Origin: Sphingomonas sp. Leaf357
GTDB taxonomy: Bacteria > Pseudomonadota > Alphaproteobacteria > Sphingomonadales > Sphingomonadaceae
Direction of reading: 5' to 3'
DNA length: 64,000 nt
Assembly: GCF_001423845.1 (NCBI RefSeq)
Contig: NZ_LMPM01000002.1
Coordinates: forward strand, 124,001-188,000
Shown here: positions 37,392-49,567 of the stretch, in pieces
Position numbering within the stretch: position 1 is the stretch's first letter
Layout: every line of letters starts with the position of its first letter
Made by a program: the position numbers and the translations under genes
The notes under the pieces: model-generated
The model's database searches: none
What the model was told of the DNA's origin: nothing
Seen by the model: the letters and a program-made list of their open reading frames with translations, nothing else

Positions 37392-38099
37392 TTAGCGGCG
37401 GTCGTCGCGCGCCGGGCGCACGCCGGAGGTCTGAGCCTCCATCATGATCCGGTCGGTCGCCATCGGGTCGTGACCCAGGATTTCGCCCTTGAAGATCCAC
37501 ACCTTCACGCCGCACACGCCATAGGCGGTGTGGGCCGAAGCTTCGGCATAATCGACGTTCGCGCGCAGCGTGTGCAGCGGAACGCGACCTTCACGATACC
37601 ATTCCGACCGTGCGATTTCGGCGCCGCCGAGACGGCCGCCGCAGTTGATCCGGATGCCTTCGGCACCCAGACGCATGGCCGACTGCACCGCACGCTTCAT
37701 CGCGCGGCGGAACGCGATACGGCGCTCCAGCTGATCGGCGATGCCCTGTGCGACGAGCTTGGCATCGACTTCCGGCTTGCGGATCTCGACGATGTTCAGG
37801 CTCACGTCCGACGAGGTCATCTTGCCGAGGGTCCGGCGAAGCTTCTCGATGTCCGCACCCTTCTTGCCGATGATCACGCCGGGGCGTGCGGCATAGATCG
37901 ACACGCGGCACAGCTTGGCCGGACGCTCGATCACCACCTTGGAGATTGCGGCCTGCGGCAGCGTCTTCATGATGTAGGCGCGCATCTTGAGATCTTCGAG
38001 CAGGAGGCGACCGTAATCGGCGCCTTCCGCATACCAGCGGCTATCCCAGGTGCGGTTAATCTGCAGGCGCAGACCGATGGGGTTCGATTTCTGACCCAT
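37392..38099 (-). CDS. rpsC: 30S ribosomal protein S3
   Basis: S3 lines the mRNA entry tunnel. The 235 residues begin [20 protein letters not shown], with KH domain stretch [20 protein letters not shown] and the conserved [20 protein letters not shown]. It follows rplV with a one-base overlap. Confidence 0.98.
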   Translation of the reverse strand: MGQKSNPIGLRLQINRTWDSRWYAEGADYGRLLLEDLKMRAYIMKTLPQAAISKVVIERPAKLCRVSIYAARPGVIIGKKGADIEKLRRTLGKMTSSDVSLNIVEIRKPEVDAKLVAQGIADQLERRIAFRRAMKRAVQSAMRLGAEGIRINCGGRLGGAEIARSEWYREGRVPLHTLRANVDYAEASAHTAYGVCGVKVWIFKGEILGHDPMATDRIMMEAQTSGVRPARDDRR

Positions 38100-38482
38100 T
38101 ACGCTTCTTCTTCTTGCTGTTCGCGAACGACGATGCGCAGGCGGCTGAAGGGCTTGAGGATGCGCGTCGACTTGCCGCGACCGCGCGTGGCGAACCGCTT
38201 CATGGTGATCGACTTGCCGACCGACGCCTCGGCGACGACGAGCGCGTCGACATCGAGGTTGTGGTTGTTCTCGGCATTGGCGATGGCGGAGGCGAGCACC
38301 TTGCGGGCGTCGACGGCCATACCCTTGGTCGAGAACTGCAGGATGTTCATCGCGTCGCCGACCTTGCGGCCGCGGATCAGCGCGGCGACGAGGCCGAGCT
38401 TCTGCGCGGAACCGCGGATCTGCGTGCCGACCGACAACGCTTCGTTATCGGCCACCTTGCGGGGAGATTTAGGCTTGGACAT
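38099..38482 (-). CDS. rplV: 50S ribosomal protein L22
   Basis: L22 forms part of the exit tunnel wall. The 127 residues carry [20 protein letters not shown] and the long beta-hairpin with [20 protein letters not shown]. Start and stop both abut neighbouring genes (one-base overlaps with rpsS and rpsC). Confidence 0.98.
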   Translation of the reverse strand: MSKPKSPRKVADNEALSVGTQIRGSAQKLGLVAALIRGRKVGDAMNILQFSTKGMAVDARKVLASAIANAENNHNLDVDALVVAEASVGKSITMKRFATRGRGKSTRILKPFSRLRIVVREQQEEEA

Positions 38483-38757
38483 TAGCGCTTGCCCTTCTTG
38501 TCGGCGGCGTGACCCGGGAAGTAGCGGGTCGGCGCGAACTCGCCGAGCTTCATCCCGACCATGTCCTCGTTGACCGTGACCGGCACGAACTTGCGACCGT
38601 TGTAGACGCTGAACGTGAGGCCGACGAACTGCGGCAGGATCGTCGAGCGACGCGACCAGGTCTTGATCGCACCACGCGCGTTGGTTTCCTGCGCGGTCTC
38701 TGCCTTCTTCAGCAGGTGGAGGTCCACGAACGGACCTTTCCAGATGGAACGAGCCAT
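38482..38757 (-). CDS. rpsS: 30S ribosomal protein S19
   Basis: S19 is in the 30S head near tRNA and S13. The 91 residues start [20 protein letters not shown] and end [20 protein letters not shown]. The start at 38757 lies 5 bases after the rplB stop; the longer frame upstream is a shadow of rplB. Confidence 0.98.
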   Translation of the reverse strand: MARSIWKGPFVDLHLLKKAETAQETNARGAIKTWSRRSTILPQFVGLTFSVYNGRKFVPVTVNEDMVGMKLGEFAPTRYFPGHAADKKGKR

Positions 38758-38762
38758 GGCGG

Positions 38763-39614
38763 TTAGCCCTTCTTCTTGGCGTGACGCGACCGGATGATCA
38801 TCTTGTCGGTCGACTTGTTGTGACGGGTGCGCGCACCCTTGGTCGGCTTGCCCCATGGCGTAACCGGATGACGGCCGCCCGAGGTACGGCCTTCACCACC
38901 GCCGTGCGGATGGTCGACCGGGTTCTTGGCGACACCGCGCGTCAGCGGGCGGATGCCCTTCCAACGGTTGCGGCCGGCCTTGGCGAGATTGGTGTTGCCG
39001 TTGTCCGGGTTGGACACGGCACCGACCGTCGCCATGCAGTTCGCGTGAATATAGCGCTGCTCGCCCGAATTGAGGCGGACCATCACCATGCCCTTGTCGC
39101 GACCCACGACCTGCACGTACGTGCCGGCCGAACGGGCGATCTGGCCGCCCTTGCCCGGCTTCATCTCCACGTTGTGGACGATGGTGCCGACCGGCATCTG
39201 GCCCAGTTCCATGGCGTTGCCCGGCTTCACGTCGGTCTTCTTGCCTGCGATGATCTTGTCACCGACGGCGAGACGCTGCGGCGCGATGATGTACGCGACG
39301 TTGGACTTGCCCTCGTCCGTATCGCCATAGTTGATCAGCGCGATGAACGCAGTGCGGTTGGGATCGTATTCGATCCGCTCAACCGTGCCCTCGACTTCCC
39401 ACAGACGACGCTTGAAATCGATGATGCGATAGCGCTGCTTGTGGCCGCCGGCGATGCCGCGCGACGTGACGTGACCCTTGTTGTTGCGGCCACCGGTCTT
39501 GCGCTTGCCTTCGGTCAGCGCCTTGACGGGGCCGCCCTTGTGCAGGCCGGACCGGTCGACGAGGATAAGACCGCGTCGTGCCGGGCTGGTCGGATTATAA
39601 TGCTTGAGTGCCAT
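38763..39614 (-). CDS. rplB: 50S ribosomal protein L2
   Basis: L2 lies near the peptidyl transferase centre and is needed for subunit joining. The 283 residues start [20 protein letters not shown] and carry the conserved [20 protein letters not shown], with the catalytically important histidine loop. The start overlaps the rplW stop by one base. Confidence 0.98.
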   Translation of the reverse strand: MALKHYNPTSPARRGLILVDRSGLHKGGPVKALTEGKRKTGGRNNKGHVTSRGIAGGHKQRYRIIDFKRRLWEVEGTVERIEYDPNRTAFIALINYGDTDEGKSNVAYIIAPQRLAVGDKIIAGKKTDVKPGNAMELGQMPVGTIVHNVEMKPGKGGQIARSAGTYVQVVGRDKGMVMVRLNSGEQRYIHANCMATVGAVSNPDNGNTNLAKAGRNRWKGIRPLTRGVAKNPVDHPHGGGEGRTSGGRHPVTPWGKPTKGARTRHNKSTDKMIIRSRHAKKKG

Positions 39615-39934
39615 TACGCGCTGACCCCCTGCGTCACGTCGATCGACTGGCCGTCGGCCAGCGTGACGATCGCCTTCTTGATGTCCGACTTGGTGTAGGG
39701 AACGCCCTTCCACCGCTTGGTCTTGCCCTTCTGGACGATCGTGTTGACCCCCAGGACCTTGACCGAGAACAGCGCCTCGACGGCAGCCTTGATCTCGGGC
39801 TTGGTTGCGTCGTTGCTGACGCGGAACACAACGGCGTTGTTCTCGCTGAGCAAGGTCGCCTTCTCGGTGATGTGCGGTGCAACGATCACGTCGTAATGAC
39901 GCAGATCGATGTCGCCTTTCTGCTTCTTAGCCAT
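39614..39934 (-). CDS. rplW: 50S ribosomal protein L23
   Basis: L23 is the docking point for trigger factor and SRP at the exit site. The 106 residues contain [20 protein letters not shown] and [20 protein letters not shown]. Its start lies within the end of rplD (8-base overlap). Confidence 0.97.
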   Translation of the reverse strand: MAKKQKGDIDLRHYDVIVAPHITEKATLLSENNAVVFRVSNDATKPEIKAAVEALFSVKVLGVNTIVQKGKTKRWKGVPYTKSDIKKAIVTLADGQSIDVTQGVSA

Positions 39935-40556
39935 TGAAGCGCGCCTCCAGCATTTCGACGGCAGCGCGGGTCAGGACCAGCGTGTCGTGCTTCAGGATGT
40001 CATAAACGTTGGCGCCGGCGGCCGGCATCACGTTGATCGTGTGAACGTTGCCCGCGGCGAACGCGAAGCTCTGCTCGACCATGTCGCCATCGATGACGAG
40101 TGCGGTCTTGCCGGCGCCCAGGTTGGCCCAATTGGCCAGCAGCGTCTTGGTCTTGCTCTCGGCAACCGTCAGGCTGTCCATGATGACCAACGTACCCGCC
40201 TGAGCATGGCTCGACAGTGCCATCTTCAGGCCGAGCGCGCGGACCTTCTTGTTCAGCGACGGGTTGAAGTCACGAACGCGGGCGCCGTGAGCCTTACCAC
40301 CACCGATGAACACCGGAGCGCGGCGATCGCCGTGACGCGCCGTACCGCCGCCCTTCTGGCGTCCGAACTTCTTGCCGGTGCGCGCGACATCGGCGCGCTC
40401 ACGCGTGCCGCGTGCGGTCGCACGGCGCTTCTCGAGCTGCCAGGTGACGACCCGGTGCAGGATATCCGGACGGGGCTCGATGCCGAAGACCTCGTCGTTG
40501 AGTTCGATGTCCGCGCCCTTGGCGTTGGCATCGAAGGACTGAATGGTGACCTTCAT
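39927..40556 (-). CDS. rplD: 50S ribosomal protein L4
   Basis: L4 lines the exit tunnel; in E. coli it also represses the S10 operon. The 209 residues include [39 protein letters not shown] and the C-terminal [17 protein letters not shown]. The E. coli-type S10 leader was not recognised here. Confidence 0.97.
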   Translation of the reverse strand: MKVTIQSFDANAKGADIELNDEVFGIEPRPDILHRVVTWQLEKRRATARGTRERADVARTGKKFGRQKGGGTARHGDRRAPVFIGGGKAHGARVRDFNPSLNKKVRALGLKMALSSHAQAGTLVIMDSLTVAESKTKTLLANWANLGAGKTALVIDGDMVEQSFAFAAGNVHTINVMPAAGANVYDILKHDTLVLTRAAVEMLEARFNG

Positions 40557-40558
40557 GT

Positions 40559-41311
40559 TCAGCCCTCCTGGCCTTCGGTCGCTTCGACGGCGGAGGTGTC
40601 CTCGGCAGGCGTTTCAGCGGCGGTGTTGTTGTTGGCGACCTGACGGAGGCCGGCGGGGTAAGGCGCGTCCGCATGGCGGGCGACCTTGACCGAATCCTTG
40701 ACGAGCAACCAGCCGCCTTTCGATCCGGGCACCGAGCCCTTGATGAAGATCAGGCCACGCTCGACGTCGGTCGAAACGATTTCCAGGTTCTGCTGGGTGC
40801 GGTTCTTGTTACCCATCTGGCCGGCCATCTTCTTGTTCTTGAAGACCTTGCCCGGATCCTGACGCTGACCGGTCGAACCGAGCGAGCGGTGCGAGACGGA
40901 CACGCCGTGGGTGGCGCGCAGACCACCGAAGCCCCAACGCTTCATGCCGCCGGCAAAACCCTTACCCTGGGTCACGCCCTGGATATCGACGATCTGGCCA
41001 GCGACGTAATGGTCGGCGGAAATGGTCGCACCGACTTCGAGCAGCGCATCGTCGCTGACGCGGAATTCGGCGACCTTCGCCTTGGGTTCGACTTCGGCCT
41101 TGCCGAAATGGCCACGCTGCGGCTTGGCGACGTTCTTCGCCTTCGCAGTGCCGGCGCCCAGCTGGACGGCGGTGTAACCATCACGGTCGGCCTCGCGAAC
41201 GGCCACGACCTGCAGATTTTCCAGTGCAAGGACGGTGACGGGCACGTGGCGCCCATCGTCCTTGAACAAGCGGGTCATCCCCATTTTCTTCGCGATCACG
41301 CCAGTGCGCAT
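40559..41311 (-). CDS. rplC: 50S ribosomal protein L3
   Basis: L3 is an early assembly protein near the peptidyl transferase centre. The 250 residues contain [40 protein letters not shown] and [20 protein letters not shown], plus a low-complexity acidic C-terminus ([20 protein letters not shown]). An AAAGGAG ribosome site precedes the ATG. A 235-base gap with hairpins separates it from rpsJ. Confidence 0.98.
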   Translation of the reverse strand: MRTGVIAKKMGMTRLFKDDGRHVPVTVLALENLQVVAVREADRDGYTAVQLGAGTAKAKNVAKPQRGHFGKAEVEPKAKVAEFRVSDDALLEVGATISADHYVAGQIVDIQGVTQGKGFAGGMKRWGFGGLRATHGVSVSHRSLGSTGQRQDPGKVFKNKKMAGQMGNKNRTQQNLEIVSTDVERGLIFIKGSVPGSKGGWLLVKDSVKVARHADAPYPAGLRQVANNNTAAETPAEDTSAVEATEGQEG

Positions 41312-41338
41312 GATCTTGCTCCTTTAACAGAGGCACCC

Positions 41339-41392
41339 CGGAACCATTTCCGTAGGTGCGTGTGAACATCGCGAAAGTTGCCCTTCGCGATG
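41339..41392 (-). other. Two hairpins in the rplC leader
   Basis: CATCGCGAA (41367-41375) and TTCGCGATG (41384-41392) form a perfect 9-bp stem with an 8-base loop. Closer to rplC, CGGAA (41339-41343) and TTCCG (41348-41352) form a second stem, flanked by GCACC/GGTGC. Both lie in the 235-base rpsJ-rplC gap, and an AT-rich TATAAAAT lies further upstream on the same strand near 41410. They may regulate or terminate transcription, or pair with a ribosomal protein. Confidence 0.55.
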
Positions 41393-41546
41393 CTCGTCAG
41401 CCCAATAGATTTTATACTGCTGCCCCGACCCGGGCTGGTGCCTCCCTGGGGAAGCGTGTCGGGGGACGCAGACCCGGATAAATCCGGCGGTATCCCTGTA
41501 TCTGGCTGGCTCTAAAGCCGAACCGAATCTCGTTGGAGGCGGCCTG

Positions 41547-41858
41547 TTAGGCCAACTTGATCTCCACGTCAACGCCAGCGGCGAGGTCCAGCTTCATCAA
41601 CGCGTCGACCGTTTGCGGCGTCGGCTGAACGATGTCCAGCATGCGCTTGTACGTACGCACCTCGAACTGCTCGCGCGACTTCTTGTCGATGTGCGGGCCA
41701 CGGTTGACCGTGAACTTCTCGATGCGCGTCGGCAAAGGGATCGGACCGCGGATCATTGCGCCGGTGCGACGGGCGGTGTCGGCGATATCGCCGGTTGCCT
41801 GGTCGAGCACGCGATGATCGAATGCCTTCAGACGAATACGGATATTCTGCGTGTCCAT
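41547..41858 (-). CDS. rpsJ: 30S ribosomal protein S10
   Basis: S10 works in the 30S head and also in transcription antitermination with NusB. The 103 residues start [20 protein letters not shown] and carry [20 protein letters not shown]. It is the first gene of the S10 operon here, behind a promoter at 41934-41960. Confidence 0.98.
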   Translation of the reverse strand: MDTQNIRIRLKAFDHRVLDQATGDIADTARRTGAMIRGPIPLPTRIEKFTVNRGPHIDKKSREQFEVRTYKRMLDIVQPTPQTVDALMKLDLAAGVDVEIKLA

Positions 41859-42174
41859 GAGTCCCTACCGATGCGAAAGAGCGGGCGCCGTTGCCGGCGC
41901 TCTTGCTGTTGAGTGATAAACCGAAGGCGCGCCTCTATACGGGCGCCGAGGGAAGATCAAGCCGGAAAGCGCGCGATGTGCCTGCCATTGGTCGCATCGA
42001 CTTTTGCCTCACTCGGTCCCTGCCGAGGACTGGAACGATGTCGGGAGCCCGAAGATGTGATCGGACCATCTCAGGAGTTCGGCCCGGCCGCAGTTCCAGC
42101 GCGCAACGTGGCTGGAAACCGGACGGAGAGAATGCGAGGTTTGCGCCCGTCGACAATAAAGTGAGACGGAACGG
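41859..42174. other. Regulatory gap between rpsJ and the NTF2-like gene
   Basis: No gene was seen. It contains the candidate S10 promoter (41934-41960, minus strand) and a GC-rich hairpin in the rpsJ leader around 41879-41902 (gagcgggcgcc / cggcgctc). The remainder, up to 42174, should contain the promoter for the plus-strand gene that follows; I could not fix it. Confidence 0.55.
41934..41960 (-). promoter_or_regulatory. Candidate promoter of the S10 (rpsJ) operon
   Basis: On the minus strand TTGATC (41955-41960) is followed 15 bases later by TATAGA and then GGCG. The str promoter at 47386-47414 has the same plan, TTGACC-N15-TATATAGGCG, which supports both calls. Transcription would begin about 70 bases before the rpsJ start. 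Confidence 0.55.
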
Positions 42175-42639
42175 ATGAAGAGAATGATCGGTGCTTTGCT
42201 GCTGGCGACCGGAATGGCGGCGACCGGCGCTGCCGCTCAAAACGGCACCTCCATCGCCTGCGACGGCGGCGATCCGGAAAGCTGCCGCTTCATCCTAACG
42301 GTCACGGCCGAGTTGACCGATATGCTCAAGACCGGCGACCCGACACCCTTGCAGCGCCATCTGGATCCGAGGGCGCTCTGGGTCCAGAGCAACGGAAAGG
42401 TGCTGGCCGGAACGGAGCTGATCGCGGCGGTCCGGCGCGACGTGCGGCGTGCCACGTCGAAGCTGGACCGAGCCAACGTCCGTTTCTTCGGGAATGTCGC
42501 GATCGCGACGTGGGAGGAATCCTGGACCGCGCCAGGAGCCGTCCACGAGGCCGGTCGCCTGGCTGGCGTCGACACTTGGGCGAAGCACCGAAACCGGTGG
42601 CGGATCATCACCACGGCGGAGACGTTGCCGACCCCTTAG
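42175..42639 (+). CDS. Secreted NTF2-like (DUF4440/SnoaL-type) protein
   Basis: The 154-residue protein has a signal peptide (MKRMIGALLLATGMAATGAA) and a mostly alpha+beta cone-like domain: helix VTAELTDMLKTGDPTPLQRH, then WVQSNGKVLAGTELIAAVRR and NVAIATWEESW. This resembles SnoaL/DUF4440 proteins, which are often ligand-binding or enzymatic with variable roles. It reads opposite to the flanking tuf and rpsJ, so it interrupts the usual tuf-rpsJ arrangement. The function is unknown. Confidence 0.68.
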   Translation: MKRMIGALLLATGMAATGAAAQNGTSIACDGGDPESCRFILTVTAELTDMLKTGDPTPLQRHLDPRALWVQSNGKVLAGTELIAAVRRDVRRATSKLDRANVRFFGNVAIATWEESWTAPGAVHEAGRLAGVDTWAKHRNRWRIITTAETLPTP

Positions 42640-42697
42640 CCGTAATGCTCGTCTCCGGGTCGGGATCGTCAGCCGCAGGCCGCTCCCGCCCAAACGC

Positions 42698-42729
42698 AAA
42701 AGTCCGGCCTCCCCGAGGGGAAGCCGGAC
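42698..42729 (-). terminator. Intrinsic terminator of the str operon after tuf
   Basis: On the minus strand GTCCGGCTTCCCC pairs with GGGGAGGCCGGAC, followed by TTTTGCG. The structure (plus-strand 42702-42729 with AAAA at 42698-42701) lies 27 bases beyond the tuf stop. It may also stop the convergent plus-strand NTF2-like gene. Confidence 0.85.
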
Positions 42730-42755
42730 CCGAGCTTTACCTTAACAGGCGTCGA

Positions 42756-43949
42756 TCAGGCGGTGATGCCGCTGACGATGCCCGAACCGACGGTGCGGCC
42801 ACCTTCACGGATCGTGAAGCGCTGACCGACGTCCATCGCGATCGGGGCGATCAGCTTCACGCCGAGCGCGATGTTGTCGCCCGGCATGACCATTTCGGTG
42901 CCCTCGGGCAGCTCAACGGTGCCGGTGACGTCCGTGGTGCGGAAGTAGAACTGCGGACGATAGTTGGCGAAGAACGGCGTGTGACGGCCACCCTCTTCCT
43001 TCGACAGCACGTACACTTCCGACTGGAAGTCGGTGTGCGGCTTGATCGAGCCGGGCTTGCAGAGAACCTGGCCACGCTCGACTTCTTCACGGCCCACGCC
43101 GCGGATCAGCGCGCCGATGTTGTCGCCGGCCTGGCCCTGATCGAGCAGCTTGCGGAACATTTCGACGCCCGTGACGGTGGTCTTGCGCACGGCGGGCTGG
43201 ATGCCGACGATCTCGACTTCCTCGCCGACCTTGACGATGCCGGTCTCGACGCGGCCGGTGACGACCGTACCGCGACCCGAGATCGAGAACACGTCTTCGA
43301 TCGGCATCATGAACGGCTTATCGAGCGGACGCTCCGGCTGCGGCAGGTACGTGTCGACGGCCTGCATCAGCTTCAGAACGGCGTCATGGCCGATTTCCGG
43401 GGTCTTGTCTTCGAGTGCGGCAACGGCCGAACCCTGGATGACCGGGATGTTGTCGCCGTCGAAATCGTACGAGCTGAGCAGTTCGCGGATTTCCAGCTCG
43501 ACCAGTTCGAGGATCTCGGCGTCGTCGACCAGATCGACCTTGTTCATGAACACGACCATCGTCGGCACGCCGACCTGACGGGCGAGCAGGATGTGCTCGC
43601 GGGTCTGCGGCATCGGGCCGTCGGTGGCCGAAACAACCAGGATCGCGCCGTCCATCTGGGCGGCACCGGTGATCATGTTCTTCACATAATCGGCGTGGCC
43701 CGGGCAATCGACGTGCGCGTAGTGACGGGCTTCCGTCTCATACTCGACGTGTGCGGTCGAGATCGTGATGCCGCGCTCGCGCTCTTCCGGAGCCTTGTCG
43801 ATGTTCGCATAGCTGGTGAAGGTGGCGCCGCCGGTCTCGGCCAGCACCTTGGTGATCGCCGCGGTCAGCGAGGTCTTGCCATGGTCGACGTGACCGATGG
43901 TGCCGATGTTGAGATGCGGCTTGTTCCGCTCGAACTTTGCTTTTGCCAT
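42756..43949 (-). CDS. tuf: Elongation factor Tu
   Basis: EF-Tu delivers aminoacyl-tRNA to the ribosome. The 397 residues begin [20 protein letters not shown], with P-loop GHVDHGKTS, switch region DCPGHADY and NKVD. The start at 43949 matches the standard N-terminus, while a longer upstream Met (43982) is not conserved. It is the only tuf copy in this window and lies downstream of fusA. Confidence 0.99.
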   Translation of the reverse strand: MAKAKFERNKPHLNIGTIGHVDHGKTSLTAAITKVLAETGGATFTSYANIDKAPEERERGITISTAHVEYETEARHYAHVDCPGHADYVKNMITGAAQMDGAILVVSATDGPMPQTREHILLARQVGVPTMVVFMNKVDLVDDAEILELVELEIRELLSSYDFDGDNIPVIQGSAVAALEDKTPEIGHDAVLKLMQAVDTYLPQPERPLDKPFMMPIEDVFSISGRGTVVTGRVETGIVKVGEEVEIVGIQPAVRKTTVTGVEMFRKLLDQGQAGDNIGALIRGVGREEVERGQVLCKPGSIKPHTDFQSEVYVLSKEEGGRHTPFFANYRPQFYFRTTDVTGTVELPEGTEMVMPGDNIALGVKLIAPIAMDVGQRFTIREGGRTVGSGIVSGITA

Positions 43950-43980
43950 TTTCGCCTCTTCTTGATTCAGATTCGCGGCC

Positions 43981-44008
43981 AAGGGGCTCCACGCGAACGT
44001 GGCCCCTT
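43981..44008 (-). other. Hairpin in the fusA-tuf gap
   Basis: AAGGGGC and GCCCCTT enclose CCACG/CGTGG with a CGAA loop (43981-44008), interrupted by one bulged base. There is no T-run on the minus strand. It lies between two highly expressed genes, so it may be a processing or stability site. Confidence 0.55.
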
Positions 44009-44052
44009 AACGGCCTATTTCAGGATACACCAGCCCTTAGCGCTACAACGCC

Positions 44053-46149
<2,097 letters not shown>

Positions 46150-46268
46150 GATCGTTGTTCCTTGAAGATATGGGGAGCGGACCGAAGCCAGCTCCCCAAT
46201 ATATAGGTTTGAATGTTACCGGCGAAAGACCGGAGACATGATTACCAGCGAGGGCCGATAATCCGCTG

Positions 46269-46739
46269 TTACCAGCGGTAGTGCGAGAACGCGCGGTTGG
46301 CTTCCGCCATCCGGTGCGTGTCTTCGCGCTTCTTCACCGCGTTGCCGCGGTTGTTGGCGGCATCCATCAGCTCACCCGACAGGCGGGCGGCCATGGTGTT
46401 CTCGCTGCGGTTGCGGGCCGCACCGATCAGCCAACGGATCGCGAGCGCCTGCGACCGCTCGAAGCGGACTTCGACAGGAACCTGATAGGTCGCACCGCCG
46501 ACGCGGCGGCTGCGCACTTCGATGTTCGGCTTCACGTTGTTCAGCGCGTCGTGGAACACGCTGAGCGGATCCTTCTTCGCACGGGCTTCGACGGTCTCGA
46601 GCGCACCGTAGACGATCAGTTCCGCGACGGACTTCTTGCCATCGAGCATGACCGAATTCATGAACTTCGAGAGAACCTCATCACCATACTTCGGATCGGG
46701 GAGGATGATACGCTTTTCTGGGCGACGACGACGTGCCAT
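46269..46739 (-). CDS. rpsG: 30S ribosomal protein S7
   Basis: S7 organises the 30S head and the E site. The 156 residues start [20 protein letters not shown] and include [20 protein letters not shown] and the C-terminal [13 protein letters not shown]. It lies between rpsL and fusA. Confidence 0.98.
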   Translation of the reverse strand: MARRRRPEKRIILPDPKYGDEVLSKFMNSVMLDGKKSVAELIVYGALETVEARAKKDPLSVFHDALNNVKPNIEVRSRRVGGATYQVPVEVRFERSQALAIRWLIGAARNRSENTMAARLSGELMDAANNRGNAVKKREDTHRMAEANRAFSHYRW

Positions 46740-46802
46740 TTCAAATTCCTTTTACTCTTCAGCCTGGTCCGGAACCCGTCCGGGGCTTACTTTTTGATTC
46801 TG

Positions 46803-46841
46803 GACCCCGGCCGGCGCCGGGGTGATCGGCTAGCCGATCAC
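46803..46841 (-). other. Two hairpins at the rpsL-rpsG junction
   Basis: ACCCCGGC-CGGC-GCCGGGGT (46803-46822) and the perfect 20-base palindrome GTGATCGGCTAGCCGATCAC (46822-46841) abut each other. The second includes the rpsL stop codon. There is no T-run; it may couple termination of rpsL translation to rpsG or mark an RNA processing site. Confidence 0.6.
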
Positions 46842-47209
46842 TTCGGACGCTTGGCGCCGTACTTGGAACGCGACTGGCGACGATCCTTCACGCCCTGTGT
46901 ATCGAGCACGCCGCGCAGGACGTGATACCGAACACCGGGAAGATCGCGCACACGGCCGCCACGGATCAGGACCACCGAGTGCTCCTGAAGATTGTGGCCT
47001 TCACCCGGAATGTACGAAATCACTTCGCGCTGGTTGGTCAGGCGAACCTTGGCCACCTTGCGCAGAGCCGAGTTCGGCTTCTTCGGGGTCGTCGTGTACA
47101 CGCGGGTGCAAACGCCGCGCTTCTGCGGGTTCTGTTCCATCGCAGGGACCTTGGACTTGGCCTTCTGCGGATCGCGGCCCTTGCGGACCAGCTGGTTAAT
47201 CGTCGGCAT
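46838..47209 (-). CDS. rpsL: 30S ribosomal protein S12
   Basis: S12 is at the decoding centre; changes here cause streptomycin resistance. The 123 residues begin [40 protein letters not shown] carries the usual Lys43-type site, and [20 protein letters not shown] the second resistance region (Lys/Arg conserved, no resistance change visible by eye). The start at 47209 replaces an upstream in-frame Met. First gene of the str operon. Confidence 0.98.
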   Translation of the reverse strand: MPTINQLVRKGRDPQKAKSKVPAMEQNPQKRGVCTRVYTTTPKKPNSALRKVAKVRLTNQREVISYIPGEGHNLQEHSVVLIRGGRVRDLPGVRYHVLRGVLDTQGVKDRRQSRSKYGAKRPK

Positions 47210-47385
47210 TGAAGCCTTCACCTTTCAAATGGTTACTTTGCTGGAGCCATGAGGCACACCCCATGAAACCAAAAATTGGGAATACAAAAAGGACCGTTAG
47301 GAGCGGTTTTGCTCCCCGGGCCCTGGAATGCATCCAGCAATGTTCAAGCTTGCCCGGGGGACACAGGTCCACCGGAGCAGCGGCG

Positions 47386-47414
47386 CCTATATACGGCGAC
47401 TCGGATGGGGTCAA
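47386..47414 (-). promoter_or_regulatory. Candidate promoter of the str (rpsL-rpsG-fusA-tuf) operon
   Basis: On the minus strand TTGACC (47409-47414) precedes TATATA by 15 bases, or TATAGG by 17, and is followed by GCG. A leader of about 170 bases would precede rpsL. The element resembles the S10 promoter and the alpha-operon promoter in this window. glpD diverges from it. Confidence 0.6.
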
Positions 47415-47481
47415 CCGCGCCACGATACGATTGCGTCTTGCGACACAGAAGCGGGATGACGTGCCTGTCCCCCTCAGCTAG

Positions 47482-48948
47482 GTGACAGCGGTGACCTACG
47501 ATCTCCTCATCATCGGCGGCGGCATCAACGGCTGCGCCATCGCGCGCGAAGCGTCCCTGCTCGGCCTCAAGGTGCTGCTGGTCGAACGCGACGACCTTGC
47601 CGGGCACACCTCGTCAGCCTCGACCAAGCTCATTCATGGCGGCCTGCGCTACCTCGAATATTACGACTTCAAGCTCGTGGCCGAGGCGCTTCGCGAGCGC
47701 GAGCGTCTCGTAAAAGCCGCGCCGCACATCATCCGCCCGATGCGCTTCGTCCTGCCGCAGGAAAATGCCGTGCGTCCGTGGTGGATGGTCCGCATTGGCC
47801 TCTACCTCTACGATTTCCTCGGGGGCAAGATGACCCTCGCCCGCTCGCGCGGCCTGCGCAAGTCCGACACGCTCTACACCGCACCGCTCAAGGGCGGCGA
47901 TCGCGGCTTCGTCTATTCCGATGCGTTCGTGGACGATTCTCGCCTCACCGTCCTGAATGCAGTCGATGCCGCCGCCAACGGCGCGGACGTGCTCGTCGGC
48001 ACCGCGCTTGAATCCGCCCGGCGCGAGGGCGGCGTGTGGCGTGCCACGCTGTCGGACTGGCGTACGGTCGAAGCGCGCGCGATCGTCAACGCCGCCGGGC
48101 CGTGGGTACACCAGATGCTCGGCAATCTCGGCGTCAACGCCGCCAGCAACGTGCGTCTCGTCAAGGGCAGCCATATCGTCGTGCCCAAGCTGTTCGAGGG
48201 CGACCACGCCTATATCCTGCAACAGCCGGACCGGCGCATCGTCTTCGCCATTCCCTATCAGGACGGCACCGAGATCGGCACCACCGACGTGCCGGTCGAC
48301 AAGCCCGAGGACGCGCGGATCGACGCCGACGAGATCGCGTACCTGTGCGAGGCAGCGAACCGCCACTTCACCAAGCAGATCGCGCCAGCCGACGTCACCT
48401 CCACCTGGTCGGGCGTCCGCCCACTCTACGACGACGGCGCGAGCGAGGCGAAGGCGGTGACGCGCGATTACGTGCTGGAACTCGATACCAACGGCCCTGC
48501 CCTGCTCAGCGTGTTCGGCGGCAAGATCACCACCGCCCGCCACCTCGCCGAAGAAGCGATGGAGAAGCTCGCGCCCGTGATGGGCTTCAAGGCGCACCCC
48601 GTCACCCGCGCGCGTGTCTTCCCCGGCGGCGCGATCGCCGATTTCGAGACATTCCTGACGCAGGTGCGCGAGACCTGGCCGTTTCTCGGCGACGCGCGCA
48701 GTGCCCGCATGGCGCACGGCTACGGCCAGATGCTCGCGGATCTATTGGATGGCGTCTCCGATGAAGCCGGCATGGGCGCGGATCTGGGCGGCGGCCTCAC
48801 CGAGGTCGAGGCGCGCTGGCTTCGCGACCGCGAATGGGCGCGTACCGCCGACGACGTGCTCAAGCGCCGCACCAAGCTCGGCCTGCACCTGAGCGAAGCG
48901 GAGCGCGCACAATTCACCGCCCGCTGGGATACGCTCACGACTGGTTGA
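47482..48948 (+). CDS. glpD: Aerobic glycerol-3-phosphate dehydrogenase
   Basis: GlpD oxidises glycerol-3-phosphate to dihydroxyacetone phosphate at the membrane, passing electrons to quinone. The 488 residues have the FAD-binding N-terminus LLIIGGGINGCAIAREASLL, the STKLIHGGLRYLEYYDF motif and the TSTWSGVRPLYDDG region. A GTG codon starts the frame at 47482; a second GTG at 47491 (MTYDLL) is equally plausible as the true start. It is not with glpK or glpF here and diverges from the str operon. Confidence 0.94.
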   Translation: MTAVTYDLLIIGGGINGCAIAREASLLGLKVLLVERDDLAGHTSSASTKLIHGGLRYLEYYDFKLVAEALRERERLVKAAPHIIRPMRFVLPQENAVRPWWMVRIGLYLYDFLGGKMTLARSRGLRKSDTLYTAPLKGGDRGFVYSDAFVDDSRLTVLNAVDAAANGADVLVGTALESARREGGVWRATLSDWRTVEARAIVNAAGPWVHQMLGNLGVNAASNVRLVKGSHIVVPKLFEGDHAYILQQPDRRIVFAIPYQDGTEIGTTDVPVDKPEDARIDADEIAYLCEAANRHFTKQIAPADVTSTWSGVRPLYDDGASEAKAVTRDYVLELDTNGPALLSVFGGKITTARHLAEEAMEKLAPVMGFKAHPVTRARVFPGGAIADFETFLTQVRETWPFLGDARSARMAHGYGQMLADLLDGVSDEAGMGADLGGGLTEVEARWLRDREWARTADDVLKRRTKLGLHLSEAERAQFTARWDTLTTG

Positions 48949-48977
48949 TCCCACGCCAGTGGACCGCCAGTGCGGGG

Positions 48978-49376
48978 CTAGTCGAAATGCTCGACGCCGG
49001 CACCCAGCACGGCGAGCCAGGGATGCTTGCGCTCTTCGTACACCGAGAATTGGGGCGGCGGAAACGTGGGATCGGCAAACGCCCCGAGGGGAATGGCGAT
49101 CGTACCCGGCAGGCTCTCGTTGACGAAGGCGATCGTCGCGCTGCACGTCGCGCAGAAGCGGAAGGTCGCGCGCGAACCGCTGCCGCCCGCCTGGGACCAT
49201 TCTTCGAACGCGCCGCTCAGCTGCACCCGGTCGTCCGGCCAGCGGGCTTGCGCCGCGAACGCGCTGCCGCTGCGTTTCTGGCAGGCGAGGCAATGGCAAA
49301 CCGACACGCGCACCGGATCCCCGCTGCAGGTAGCCCGCAACTGTCCGCACCGACAGGTCGCTTCACGAACGGTCAT
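48978..49376 (-). CDS. GFA/CENP-V family zinc protein
   Basis: The 132-residue protein belongs to the glutathione-dependent formaldehyde-activating (GFA) fold. Zinc-binding cysteines are seen in CRCGQL, SVCHCLACQKRSGS and FRFCATCSAT. Many family members have no proven formaldehyde activity, and this could be a thiol- or nucleic-acid-related protein. The start at 49376 (MTVREATCRCG) is conserved, whereas the upstream extension is not. It is convergent with glpD. Confidence 0.9.
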   Translation of the reverse strand: MTVREATCRCGQLRATCSGDPVRVSVCHCLACQKRSGSAFAAQARWPDDRVQLSGAFEEWSQAGGSGSRATFRFCATCSATIAFVNESLPGTIAIPLGAFADPTFPPPQFSVYEERKHPWLAVLGAGVEHFD

Positions 49377-49567
49377 GACGCTCGATCTAGCGGAGGATCG
49401 CGATAATGGCCACATGCCGACACCCGCAGTGGCGATGTGCTTCTCCACGCTCGTCTTATGGGCGGACGGTGAAGAGCGACGCGACGTACCGGTTCGTCAT
49501 CGACAGGCTGCCGCCGGCGCACGGCTGATTGCGTCGGCACGGGGGCGGGCCTAGAGCGCATCGCGTC

